From: JBHIET01 sp046760785
Lineage (GTDB): Bacteria > Chloroflexota > Anaerolineae > B4-G1
Assembly: GCA_046760785.1 (NCBI GenBank)
Contig: JBHIET010000066.1
Span: forward strand, 1-19,467
DNA: 19,467 bases
Direction: 5' to 3'
The position numbers and the translations under genes were made by a program. This document shows positions 1-7,429 of the stretch, piece after piece. The notes under the pieces are model-generated. The model did not search any database. It worked only from the letters and a program-made list of their open reading frames with translations, and was not told where the DNA came from. Positions within the stretch are counted from its first letter, which is position 1. Each line of letters opens with the position of its first letter.

Positions 1-980
1 AAGTCCTGCTCGGCATACCCCCGCAGCCGCCCCTCGTCGAAGACCAGCCACTCCTTGCCCTCCCGCACCTCCCGGCGCAGCAGGTGGAACAGGGGCGACT
101 GGATGGCCCGACGCAGGCCGAAGTGGTGGTCGAACTCGGTGGCCAGCATTGCCCCCTGCTCGCGGACGACGCGCAGCATCTCTAGCTTGCGGGCCTCAAT
201 GGCCCCCAGGCCATCCATCGTCGGCCCGAGCAGTTTCTCTCTGCACTCCGCGAAGAGATCGCGGATCAGCGCACAGCGGCGCTCCACATCCACCGGCGAA
301 ACCTCTCGCACCAGCAGCGCCTCCTGCACTCGTTCCCGCCAGCCTGGCGGCGTCCAGGCCAGCGTGTAGGAGAGGTTAAGCGTCCACTTGTCGAAGGGAA
401 TCAGTTCGTCGTTGGCCAGGAAAACGGCCTTGATCAGGCTGTCGAGGGCGACGTTGAGGCAGTGGTGAGCGGCCAGCAGGTCCCCCCGGTGCAGCCACGA
501 GGGAACGACGATGTCGCAGAAGTACTCACCGTAGAGGATGAGGTGGCGGCTGACCAACCGCTGCTTCTCCTCCGTCGTGAGCACAGCCTTGCGGGCCAGC
601 ATCTCCCGCATCAGCCCTTGCGGGTCGTGCAGGACGACGGCGTAGGAGCGATCCCAGCGCTTGGTATGCTCCCACTCGGCCTCGGCTTCGTCCTGATAGC
701 AGAAGTAGTCGAAGTCCACGTGCCAGCCGTCTATATACGAATCGCCCTCAGGGAAGGGAGCCTGGCCTCGTTTAGTCCAGCTCTCGAGGGAGAGACGTTC
801 CAGGTAGACGGCCAGGTCGAGTTCGGAGAAGTGGTCGGCGTGGCCCCGGGCCACGCCACCGGTGAGAAGCACGCCCACCACGCCCTCACAAGCGGCGAAG
901 CGCTCGGCGAACTCCTGCGCCTGGCGGAAGAAGGCATCGTGCTTGTTGGGACTGCTGATGGTCGGCCTGGGTTGGGTCAC
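1..980 (-). CDS. Nucleotidyltransferase-domain protein, 3' end cut by window edge
   Basis: I translated this frame directly: 326 codons stay open to the left edge, so the C-terminus is missing. The N-terminal part carries the polymerase-beta-type nucleotidyltransferase signature: GGVARG at residues 41-46, then SELDLAVY at 52-59 (E53 and D55 as metal-binding acids) and a third acid strand HVDFDYF near 88-94. Family members transfer a nucleotide to small molecules or proteins; the substrate here cannot be read. The helical region after about residue 170 resembles the C-terminal parts of DUF4037/kanamycin-nucleotidyltransferase-like proteins, a tentative link. The GTG start overlaps the stop of the cupin gene in a GTGA tetranucleotide and follows a GGAGGA ribosome-binding site, so translation is probably coupled. 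The operon order supports the start. Confidence 0.85.
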   Translation of the reverse strand, partial: MTQPRPTISSPNKHDAFFRQAQEFAERFAACEGVVGVLLTGGVARGHADHFSELDLAVYLERLSLESWTKRGQAPFPEGDSYIDGWHVDFDYFCYQDEAEAEWEHTKRWDRSYAVVLHDPQGLMREMLARKAVLTTEEKQRLVSRHLILYGEYFCDIVVPSWLHRGDLLAAHHCLNVALDSLIKAVFLANDELIPFDKWTLNLSYTLAWTPPGWRERVQEALLVREVSPVDVERRCALIRDLFAECREKLLGPTMDGLGAIEARKLEMLRVVREQGAMLATEFDHHFGLRRAIQSPLFHLLRREVREGKEWLVFDEGRLRGYAEQD

Positions 981-1378
981 TGCACTTCCTCCAGTTCCTC
1001 CGGCGTTGCCTCACACCGTGCGGCAAAGTCCTCCCGCACCGGGTAGAATATGTCCAGCATCACGAAAGGCTCGTCGCCGATGCAGGTGTCACTGTGAGAC
1101 ACGCCACCGGGGATGCAGTAGAAATCCCCCGGCCCCACCTCCCGCTCCTCGTCGCCGATGTGCAGGATCGCCCGCCCGCTGTAGACCATCCCGACCTGCT
1201 CGTGGGGATGGGTGTGGGTGGGCACGGAGTGGCCGGGCAGGGTGGCGTTGAGTACCATCATCATCCGCCCGCCGTGAATGCCGGTCAACACCGTCGTCTC
1301 CAGCCCCTCCATCTGGGTGAATTTGGGGGCCTGCTCTGGATCAACGAAGTACGGTGATCGCTTCTGGATGTTATCCAT
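977..1378 (-). CDS. Small single-domain cupin protein
   Basis: A 133-residue protein with both cupin motifs. Motif 1 is HTHPHEQ at residues 55-61 within a Gly...Gly frame ending at G68. Motif 2 is GDFYCIPGGVSH at 84-95. H55, H57, E60 or Q61, and H95 are the likely metal ligands of a beta-barrel. Length and motif spacing suit a stand-alone cupin_2 protein. Such proteins range from isomerases and dioxygenases to non-catalytic sensors, so the reaction is unknown. The start is preceded by an AGGAAGG-like site. The gene lies 27 bases after the MFS exporter and overlaps the nucleotidyltransferase start by 4 bases, so the three are probably co-transcribed. Confidence 0.9.
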   Translation of the reverse strand: MDNIQKRSPYFVDPEQAPKFTQMEGLETTVLTGIHGGRMMMVLNATLPGHSVPTHTHPHEQVGMVYSGRAILHIGDEEREVGPGDFYCIPGGVSHSDTCIGDEPFVMLDIFYPVREDFAARCEATPEELEEVQ

Positions 1379-1405
1379 CTTGCCCTTCCTATTTCAAAGT
1401 AACTT

Positions 1406-2641
1406 TCAACTTTCCAGTGCCCTGTCACCATCGTGGCTCCGCAGCGCCCGCCCCAGCAGGCCAAACCCCAGCGTGGCGGCCAATCCCATCGCTAAGCCGC
1501 CGTACCATATCGCTACGGGGGCCAGTTGATCGTTCAAGAACCCTCCGAGTACAGGGCCGATGGCGAATCCCGCGCCCCACGTCAGGCCGTAGACGCTCAT
1601 ATACCGCCCCCGCATCGTCGGCGGCGCCAGATTCGCCGTCAGCGCCGTGGAGGTCGGGATCATGATCATCTCACCGATGGTGAGGATCACCATGCTGACC
1701 AGGAAGGTCAAGAAGTTCCGGCCCAGGGCCACGCTTCCCACTCCCACGGCGTAAAAGAGGGAGCCGATGGCCAGCACAGGCAGGTAGTGATACCGCTCGG
1801 TGGTCCGCGTGATGGTATACTGAAACAGCACGACCATCGCGGCGTTGGTCGCCATGATGAAACCGTACTGGTTCTCCGGCACGCCAAAGTTCTCCTTGGC
1901 GTAGACGGGCAGGAGTACCATCATCAACGAGTAGGCCATTCCAGCCAGTGTGTACACCCCGCAGAAGGCCAGGAACGGCCGGTCGCGCAGGACCTGGCCG
2001 TAGCCGCTGTCGGTCGCAGCCTCGCCAGGAGTCTCGGTCGCCTGCGGCATGGTCTCCCTGACGAAGAAGAGGATCAACAGGGTGAAGGCGACGTGGGCCG
2101 TGGCCGCGGTGTAGAAGGCCAGCGCGTAGGAGACCGTGGCGAAGAACCCCCCGACGGAAGGGCCGATGGCGACGCCGAGGTTGGCGATCAGGCGCAACAG
2201 CGCGTAGGCGCTGGCGCGGCGTTCCGGCTCGATCAGGTCGGCTACCATCGAGTTACTGCCGACACGATACAGCGGGCTGAATGCCCCGCTGACGATCATC
2301 AGGAGGCTCCAAAGCCCTAGCGTGCCGGCTGCGCTCATGCCGACAAACGTCAGGCTGCCGACGGCCAGGCTCAATATCATTGCTCCTTTGCGGCCGAACC
2401 GGTCCACTAGCGGCCCGGCGATGGTGGTGGTCGCCAGCCCCACGACCGAATTCAGCGTCAGGAGAAGGGCTACCGTCGTCAGAGGGACATTGAGCCGCTG
2501 ACGCATATAGATGGTGAGGAACGGCCACACCATGCTGCCGCCGGCGGCGCTGACCAGCCCACCCCAGAAGAGAAGCCAGAACTGGCGGGGGTATCCCGCC
2601 GTAGCCTGTCGTACTCGATCCATCAAACAGGAGACTGCCAT
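1406..2641 (-). CDS. Major facilitator superfamily exporter (DHA1-like)
   Basis: A 411-residue polytopic membrane protein with about twelve hydrophobic helices in two halves. The MFS motif A lies in the loop after helix 2 (GPLVDRFGRKG, about residues 76-86), and helix 5 has the Gly/Pro-rich pattern LGVAIGPSVGG typical of drug:H+ antiporters. The family uses the proton gradient to move small molecules across the inner membrane; efflux is the likeliest direction, but the substrate is not readable. The ATG at 2641 follows AAGGA with 5 bases of spacing; an in-frame ATG at 2623 is less well placed. It stands 87 bases downstream of the lipoprotein gene and 27 bases upstream of the cupin gene. Confidence 0.92.
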   Translation of the reverse strand: MAVSCLMDRVRQATAGYPRQFWLLFWGGLVSAAGGSMVWPFLTIYMRQRLNVPLTTVALLLTLNSVVGLATTTIAGPLVDRFGRKGAMILSLAVGSLTFVGMSAAGTLGLWSLLMIVSGAFSPLYRVGSNSMVADLIEPERRASAYALLRLIANLGVAIGPSVGGFFATVSYALAFYTAATAHVAFTLLILFFVRETMPQATETPGEAATDSGYGQVLRDRPFLAFCGVYTLAGMAYSLMMVLLPVYAKENFGVPENQYGFIMATNAAMVVLFQYTITRTTERYHYLPVLAIGSLFYAVGVGSVALGRNFLTFLVSMVILTIGEMIMIPTSTALTANLAPPTMRGRYMSVYGLTWGAGFAIGPVLGGFLNDQLAPVAIWYGGLAMGLAATLGFGLLGRALRSHDGDRALES

Positions 2642-2666
2642 CGCTTCCTTTTTGCGCGCGGCCTCT

Positions 2667-2729
2667 GCCGGCTGGCCGCGAGTGAGATGCCATAAGGATA
2701 CCCCGAAGAGACCTATTCGACCAGCCGGC
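2667..2729. repeat. Inverted repeat GCCGGCTGG / CCAGCCGGC
   Basis: GCCGGCTGG at 2667-2675 is the exact reverse complement of CCAGCCGGC at 2721-2729, separated by 45 bases. It fills most of the gap between the lipoprotein and MFS genes and reaches the lipoprotein stop codon. It may fold as a long-loop hairpin in the mRNA. There is no T-run, so it is not a classical intrinsic terminator. Confidence 0.5.
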
Positions 2730-3451
2730 TAGGGTGGAGGGAAGACGGCCACGCGCAGTCCGATCTGGTCGCTGAAGATGTCCTGCGGCGAGTAGAAGCG
2801 GAAAGCACAGCGCTCCACGTCGGGATCGAAGATCCACGCCGCGCCGCGCACGGTCCGCATCCGTGGCACATCGGGGTCCTCCCGCCCATCGGTCGCGTCG
2901 TAGGGATAGAGCCGGTGAAGCGAGCTCGTCCACTCCCACACCTCTCCCGCTGTACCATCCAGCCCATAGGGACCCGCGCACGCCGCCTCCCACTCCACCT
3001 CCGTCGGCAGCCGCCCACCGACCCAGCGGGCGTAGTCCACCGCCTGGTACCAGGTGATGGCCGTGACCGGGTCATCGGCTTGCGCTGGATCGTCGTAGGC
3101 CTTGGTGTGAGCGGGGAGCGTGCAGGCCCCGGCCTCGATGCAGCGCCGATACTGCCCGTTGCTCACCTCCCGCCGGTCAATCCAGAAGCCGTCCAGGTGG
3201 ACGGTGTGTTGAGGGCAGGCGTTGTCCACCCGGTCACGAGGACAGTTGGAGCACCCGGTCATCACCGCGTCCACATCCGCCTCGGTCAACCCGACCGTGA
3301 ACTCGCCGCCCGGCACCCAGACCATCTCCGCTCCGTCCGCCTCGCGCGTCTGCACTGCACCAGGCTCAGGTGTGGACGTTCCACCCCCGCCACAGCTGGT
3401 CAATAATGCCGGGGCCAGCAGGACCGCCAGCAGCAGCTTTGCCTGGTTCAT
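2729..3451 (-). CDS. Lipoprotein with shortened formylglycine-generating-enzyme (SUMF1) fold
   Basis: A 240-residue exported lipoprotein. Residues 1-20 form a signal peptide ending in the lipobox LTSC (C20), followed by a Gly/Ser/Thr/Pro linker. From residue 43 it follows the FGE-sulfatase family: MVWVPGGEFTVG (43-54), HTVHLDGFWIDRREVSNGQY (82-101), VTAITWYQAVDYARWVGGRLPTEVEWEAA (129-157), GEVWEWTS (169-176), VRGAAW (201-206) and the terminal GLRVA. The usual segment between the WE-AA block and the GEVWEW block, which carries the YPWG motif, is absent, so the domain is some 40 residues short. Only one of the two catalytic cysteines of true FGE has a counterpart (C215), so sulfatase activation is unlikely; a binding role is possible. 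The start at 3451 is chosen because the signal peptide begins there, 11 bases after the previous stop. Confidence 0.88.
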   Translation of the reverse strand: MNQAKLLLAVLLAPALLTSCGGGGTSTPEPGAVQTREADGAEMVWVPGGEFTVGLTEADVDAVMTGCSNCPRDRVDNACPQHTVHLDGFWIDRREVSNGQYRRCIEAGACTLPAHTKAYDDPAQADDPVTAITWYQAVDYARWVGGRLPTEVEWEAACAGPYGLDGTAGEVWEWTSSLHRLYPYDATDGREDPDVPRMRTVRGAAWIFDPDVERCAFRFYSPQDIFSDQIGLRVAVFPPP

Positions 3452-3462
3452 CCTTATCTTCT

Positions 3463-4233
3463 TCACTTCTTCGATCCTCCCAGTCCTTCGGCGGCCAGAC
3501 TGAGTGTGCCGTTCTCCAATCCTGATGCTTGGGGTAGCGACCTCAGGCTGCGCAACAGGCCAATGCCCAGGGCCACAGGCCAGACACCGTAGGCCAGGCC
3601 AGTCCAGACGATACTGGAAACGCCTTTCAGCGGCGGGGCCAGTTTGGCCACTAGAGCCAGCAGTGCCCCCACCAGACCCACCCATCCCCAGACCCGCCAG
3701 GTGCGGCTGCGGATCAGAGCCAGGCCGACCAATCCCACACAGCCCTGGTAGAGCAGCGACGACATCTGGTTCAATCCCCGCATCCAGCGGATCAGACTGG
3801 TGAGCGTGCCCAGTAGAGCCGCCCCTTCGGCCTCGCTACCCGCGTCCACGTAGGCCTGGCCTAGAGCGTGGAGAGCCGTTGCGTTGAAGGTACCGCTGAA
3901 TACCATGAGGCCCATCCCCAGCAGACCCAGGCCGACGGCCATGAGGGCCGGGTTCCGCTGATCCCGCCGGCTGAGCAACTGGTAAAGAGCCAGCAGGAAG
4001 GGCCACAGCAGCAGCGGAATCGCCGCCTGGCTCCACTCCAGAGCCACCACCGCCGGCCGCTGGCCCAGTTCGGCCCAGCGGGTGGCATACGCCCCTGGCC
4101 CGCCGGGCAGAGAGCGCATAGCCCCACCGGCTGCTACTGGATAAGCGGCGAAAAAGCCCAGGGAGAGGATAGGCCACAGGATGGCGCATGCCCCTGCGGC
4201 GATGAAAAGCCCTTGCTTAGGTTTTGTACCCAT
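3463..4233 (-). CDS. Six-helix integral membrane protein, function unknown
   Basis: A 256-residue protein with about six hydrophobic segments at residues 9-30, 64-86, 96-116, 161-176, 183-200 and 208-228. No catalytic motif is recognisable. The overall layout, with an N-terminal helix followed by a long Gly-rich extracytoplasmic loop, is like DUF4386-type membrane proteins, but this is only a resemblance. The start is well supported by AGGAGG six bases before the ATG. The gene follows a broken small membrane gene by about 30 bases and precedes the lipoprotein gene by 11 bases, so it is an internal member of the minus-strand train. Confidence 0.8.
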   Translation of the reverse strand: MGTKPKQGLFIAAGACAILWPILSLGFFAAYPVAAGGAMRSLPGGPGAYATRWAELGQRPAVVALEWSQAAIPLLLWPFLLALYQLLSRRDQRNPALMAVGLGLLGMGLMVFSGTFNATALHALGQAYVDAGSEAEGAALLGTLTSLIRWMRGLNQMSSLLYQGCVGLVGLALIRSRTWRVWGWVGLVGALLALVAKLAPPLKGVSSIVWTGLAYGVWPVALGIGLLRSLRSLPQASGLENGTLSLAAEGLGGSKK

Positions 4234-4263
4234 TGTTCACCTCCTGATCACGCTGGCCCAGTT

Positions 4264-4541
4264 TCAGGCCAGGTGCACAGTTGCCAGGACGACTGCATGG
4301 CCTGCCGCCAGCATCGCCCCGCCGAAGAACAACGCCACAGGCAAGAGTTGGACTGCTGCGAGTGGCCCGCTGCCCCTCGGGCTGAGCCCCTCGGGACGAA
4401 GCCTGAGCCTCGGCTACTCGTTGAGCCGGGCCAGGCATCAGGAGCCCCAACCCGGTCAGCACCAGGTTCGGCCAGGAGTACCAGCAGCAAGGCGATGAGG
4501 GCATCGCGGCGCACTTTGTTCCGGCCTGTGCAGGCATCCAT
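4264..4541 (-). pseudogene. Broken small membrane-protein gene carrying a REP-like insert
   Basis: The ATG shares its A with the preceding stop (TGATG) and follows GGAGG, so a gene begins here. Frame 1 gives a charged N-terminus and a helix ending in LIALLLVLLAE. The hydrophobic sequence then continues in frame 2 (LVLTGLGLLMPG), giving a break near 4465-4475. Next comes a GC-rich repeat at about 4375-4427 that is not hydrophobic in any frame. A final helix (LLPVALFFGGAMLAAGHAVVLA) appears only in frame 3, ending in TGA at 4264-4266. The simplest reading is a two- or three-helix membrane protein disrupted by a repeat insertion plus an indel. Unbroken frame 1 would give a 98-residue protein with an unlikely C-terminus. 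An assembly error could explain the first shift but not the repeat. Confidence 0.6.
4375..4427. repeat. REP-like GC-rich interspersed repeat inside the broken membrane gene
   Basis: The stretch contains CCTCGGG twice (4375-4381 and 4389-4395), the small palindrome GGCTGAGCC (4380-4388) and the core GACGAAGCCT (4395-4404). A closely similar core (ACGAAGCCTCGG with GGCTGAG nearby) occurs inside the element at 13781-13979. It resembles the short palindromic repeats common in Chloroflexota-type genomes. It separates two hydrophobic coding segments that lie in different frames, which supports insertion into a formerly intact gene. Confidence 0.55.
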
Positions 4542-5686
4542 CACTCCTCCGCGCCATCCCGATAGCTATTTGCCACCAATTCCTTGATGTCCTGGGATAG
4601 CGGCGTTGCCTGGGAGAAGGTCCCGGGCACCTCGACGATGGTTACCCACTCCTCCGTCTGCCAGGCGCTGTAGGCTCGCATAATGCGTCCCTGGCCCGGC
4701 AGTCCTGGCAGGTTAATCTCGAAGTGGGTGAGCCTGACTCCTGCCGAAACAGCGTCCTTCCAGGCCACGAAGAACTGATCGGCCTCTTGAGAGCTCTCGA
4801 ACTTGACCATGGTCAGAAAAGCCTGACGGCCATTGCCTTCATACGCGGCTCGAACCGCCTCGGCCTGCAGTCCAATCCACACGTTGTCCACCCACGTCAC
4901 CTCTGTGCTCTGCGTCCACTCCAGGCCCAGAGACGTCAAGTCCACCTGCACTGTTTTCTCCACGGCGATTTCCTCCGGCGGATGACCTAACTCGGCGGGC
5001 GTCTGCCAGGAAAAGTCCCCTAGGGCCACCACTCCTGCAACCGCCCGCCCCACCAGCAGGCCGTTCACCAGGAATAGGACTAACATGGTTGTCAGGGTCA
5101 TATACGATAGGCGGGGCAGCAGAATGAAGGTGACGAGCAAGGCTCCTAGCAGGAGCAAGACTGCCACCAGGACAACCAGGGAGTTCCCCACGCCTATGAG
5201 GTGGTAGGCGGCCAGGGCCAGGCCCAAAAAGGGAAGACCAGTGACCAACGACAAAAGGAGTTTGACCGGCGTCGTACGTTGTTCCTTCCCCCTGCGCCAC
5301 AACAGCAGAGCGATATAGGCAGCCGTGAGAATCGCCGCCATCGCCAGCCACAGGAGCACAGGGCCGGGCAGGTGAAGTGCGGGGATGCCGGCGATTTCTT
5401 CCATCACCGTCCGCTCAAAGGCGACCAACACGCAGGCGAAGAGAGTCAATACCCCCACGCCGATGGCGAAGAACAGCCGCCGTGTGCGGGCGATGAAACG
5501 GCGTCCGTCGGTCGGTTCCTGGTCTGGCTGCAGCTCCGCCAGTGCTTCTTCCACCACCGACTCTTTTCCGAATGCCTCTCGGCAGACAGGGCAATTGACC
5601 TCAGCAGCAACTGTTCCGGCTCCTTTTCCCCATACGCGCCGCTCAGAGCGTAACATCCGATACCGATTTCGGAGAGCCTCTCGCAT
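4541..5686 (-). CDS. Five-helix membrane protein with N-terminal CxxC and C-terminal soluble domain
   Basis: A 381-residue protein of unrecognised family. The N-terminus is cytoplasmic-type and contains a single CPVC motif (C32, C35), like half of a zinc ribbon. Five hydrophobic helices follow at about 71-90, 107-130, 142-166, 168-190 and 197-222. A soluble C-terminal domain of about 155 residues, with alternating strands and helices, completes it (for example TVQVDLTSLGLEW and FLTMVKFESSQEADQFF). The C-terminal part may be an extracytoplasmic sensor or binding domain; this is inference. The ATG directly follows the TAA of the YhfC-like gene (TAAATG) with GGAG 7 bases upstream, and its stop overlaps the next start (TGATG), so it is translationally coupled on both sides. 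Confidence 0.8.
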   Translation of the reverse strand: MREALRNRYRMLRSERRVWGKGAGTVAAEVNCPVCREAFGKESVVEEALAELQPDQEPTDGRRFIARTRRLFFAIGVGVLTLFACVLVAFERTVMEEIAGIPALHLPGPVLLWLAMAAILTAAYIALLLWRRGKEQRTTPVKLLLSLVTGLPFLGLALAAYHLIGVGNSLVVLVAVLLLLGALLVTFILLPRLSYMTLTTMLVLFLVNGLLVGRAVAGVVALGDFSWQTPAELGHPPEEIAVEKTVQVDLTSLGLEWTQSTEVTWVDNVWIGLQAEAVRAAYEGNGRQAFLTMVKFESSQEADQFFVAWKDAVSAGVRLTHFEINLPGLPGQGRIMRAYSAWQTEEWVTIVEVPGTFSQATPLSQDIKELVANSYRDGAEE

Positions 5687-6052
5687 TTATTGCTCCGGTA
5701 TCGCATCTCGTCCTCCACCAAATCCCACCGCCTCTCTCCAGTTAACGGTGCGTATTCTCCTGATATGAGCAAATCCAAGGGTGGCTCCACACTCAAAGAT
5801 TCCTGTCAACAGACCGATATACAGCCACAGGATAGGTTCCGAGAAGTACCTGGGCAAAATGGCGCGGACATTATCTATGATTGTGGACGTTGGGACGGCA
5901 GCGATGGATTTCAGAACGTTTCCTGCCACCCACGCCAGAGCACCCCAGAAAAATAGTGCTGCAGCCACTTTGCTGCGCCGCTTCCAATAGACCACTGCTA
6001 CCAAAGCGATGGCCATCATTCCCATACCCGATAGAAGAAATAAGGGGTTCAT
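5687..6052 (-). CDS. Truncated YhfC-like (CPBP-related) membrane protein
   Basis: A 121-residue protein with three hydrophobic segments (about 4-22, 29-50 and 72-88). The block WLYIGLLTGIFECGATLGF (76-94), followed by GFGGGRDAI (110-118), resembles the conserved YhfC-family stretch with GIFEE..R and GxGHGGxEAI. Family members are usually about twice this length. Here the glutamate pair and the arginine of the first motif are lost (FECGAT), the histidine of the second is missing, and the protein stops at once. It is therefore a probable non-catalytic remnant. A GTG at 6061 would overlap the protease stop (GTGA), but AGGAGG then sits too close; the ATG at 6052 has better spacing. It lies directly behind the CPBP protease gene. 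Confidence 0.65.
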   Translation of the reverse strand: MNPLFLLSGMGMMAIALVAVVYWKRRSKVAAALFFWGALAWVAGNVLKSIAAVPTSTIIDNVRAILPRYFSEPILWLYIGLLTGIFECGATLGFAHIRRIRTVNWREAVGFGGGRDAIPEQ

Positions 6053-6057
6053 TCTTT

Positions 6058-6807
6058 TCACTCCTCCTTCCTCTCAAAGAGAACCCGGCATAGAAGCAAC
6101 AGCAAGCCCACCTGCGCGATCAGCCAGAGGAACTGGAAGGGCACCTGGCTGGCGTGCATCTGAGCAGGCGTGACGTCGCCCAGGCGCAGGCTCACGCTCC
6201 AGGCAAAGTTGCGCAACCCGTGGAGGGCGATGGTCGTCAGCACACTCCCCGTCCGCCAGTAGACGTAGCCCAACATGAACCCGGCCAGCCCGACCTGCGC
6301 GAAGTAGAGCAGGGCCGTGGGCAGGTCATAGCCCAAGTCCAGGAAGGCCGAGGGGAGATGCAAGGAGGCGAAGAGCAGCGTGGCGACCATCATCCCCCAG
6401 AAGCCCCACGCCGCCTGGAGCCGGGTCTGGATGTAGCCCCGGCTGACGGCCTCTTCGAACAGAGCGATGATGAACACGGTCACGGCGAAATCCTCGATCA
6501 GCCATCGTACCGTCTCGACCGTGAGCGGCGGTACTTGCAGCGAGATGTGCTCCAGCCAAAAGACGATCAGGCTTCCGCCAAAGAGCAGCGCGGCGAAGAG
6601 CAGAGCCAGCAAGAGCGAACGGCCCGGCCGCACGACGACCAGCCCTAGCCCCTCCCGTCCTCGTCGCTCGACCTTGCTGTTGAGCAGACCGACCAGCGGC
6701 AGCATGACGACGATGGGGTGGATGGGGAGCCATCCCTTCTCGCATCCGACCAGGATGGGAATCTGCACCAGATACACCGCCACAGCCCAGAATATTCCTC
6801 GCTCCAT
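6058..6807 (-). CDS. CPBP-family intramembrane glutamic protease
   Basis: A 249-residue polytopic membrane protein of the CPBP/CAAX-protease (Rce1-like, ABI) family. The catalytic motif EEAVSR is at residues 118-123 (E118, E119, R123), the second motif FASLH is at 146-150 (H150), and ALHGLRN is at 194-200 (H196, N200). All expected metal and active-site residues are present, so it is probably active. Bacterial members cleave within or near the membrane and are often linked to peptide maturation or bacteriocin immunity; the substrate here is unknown. The open frame extends to a TTG at 6825, but the ATG at 6807 has a GGGAAG site and is preferred. It is followed by a degenerate YhfC-like relative. 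Confidence 0.9.
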   Translation of the reverse strand: MERGIFWAVAVYLVQIPILVGCEKGWLPIHPIVVMLPLVGLLNSKVERRGREGLGLVVVRPGRSLLLALLFAALLFGGSLIVFWLEHISLQVPPLTVETVRWLIEDFAVTVFIIALFEEAVSRGYIQTRLQAAWGFWGMMVATLLFASLHLPSAFLDLGYDLPTALLYFAQVGLAGFMLGYVYWRTGSVLTTIALHGLRNFAWSVSLRLGDVTPAQMHASQVPFQFLWLIAQVGLLLLLCRVLFERKEE

Positions 6808-6829
6808 ATCGCTTCTTCCCGTCAAACGT

Positions 6830-7429
6830 TCAGGTCACCGCCAACCGTCTTTCGAGTTCGGCCGTCAACTGCTCGGCGTTCACAAAGCGGACGCTCGGTA
6901 TATCTACCGATCTCGCGACGGCGACGTTCACCGGGTTGTCGTCAACGAATAGGCAACTGCGAGGTGGGAGCGATATCGCGTCGAGGACATCCAAGAAGGT
7001 CCCTGGTTCTCGCTTGAGCTTCCCCAGGTCGTAGGAGTAGAATGTGTGCTCGAACACTTCCAGGAATGGATGGATGGACTCGATGTAAGCGATCCACTCC
7101 CTCGCGTGATCCGATAGCAACGCCAGCTCACACCGGGACCCCAGTTCCGTCAGGATAGGGAGCGTCCCTTCAACTTCGCGGTGGAAATTGTCCCTGATCA
7201 CTGTCCTCAATCTCGCGGTACTGATCGCCCACTCCTCCCTTGCGATGATCTGCCTCAAGTAGGTGTCCTCAGAAATGTCTCCCACAAAAAGCTCGTCCCG
7301 CAAGTATCCGCCAAAGCAGGGCAGGATTTCATCCTCCGGCACAGGCAGTTCCTGTGACAGTGCTTTCTCGATCCCGACCAACCCTGCTATCAGGACCTCT
7401 GAGAGATCGAAGATGATGCACCGAATCAT
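6830..7429 (-). CDS. HAD-superfamily hydrolase (subfamily IA-like)
   Basis: A 199-residue Rossmannoid phosphatase-type protein. Motif I is IIFDLSEVLI with nucleophile D8, motif II is LALLSDH with S106, the motif III lysine is probably K139 in KREPGTF, and motif IV is CLFVDDNPVN with D163 and D164. Residues 15-90 form a helical cap. The usual acid/base aspartate two residues after the nucleophile is a serine (S10), as in other divergent HADs where this position varies, so phosphatase activity is uncertain. The frame stays open far upstream, but the ATG at 7429 overlaps the preceding stop as ATGA, and the HAD fold starts exactly there. Substrate unknown. Confidence 0.9.
   Translation of the reverse strand: MIRCIIFDLSEVLIAGLVGIEKALSQELPVPEDEILPCFGGYLRDELFVGDISEDTYLRQIIAREEWAISTARLRTVIRDNFHREVEGTLPILTELGSRCELALLSDHAREWIAYIESIHPFLEVFEHTFYSYDLGKLKREPGTFLDVLDAISLPPRSCLFVDDNPVNVAVARSVDIPSVRFVNAEQLTAELERRLAVT

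Noticed and set aside
462..1046. Long plus-strand open frame opposite the nucleotidyltransferase and cupin genes
   Set aside because: Biased shadow translation of the high-GC minus-strand genes; no motif, and no ribosome-binding site that fits.
1526..2320. 264-codon plus-strand open frame opposite the MFS gene
   Set aside because: His/Gly/Arg/Gln-rich composition typical of an antisense frame; the MFS gene on the other strand is unambiguous.
5446..5796. 116-codon minus-strand frame bridging the YhfC-like and five-helix genes
   Set aside because: No hydrophobic or conserved pattern, and the two flanking genes in other frames have matched TAAATG signals. I considered it as a frameshifted continuation of YhfC but saw no family similarity.
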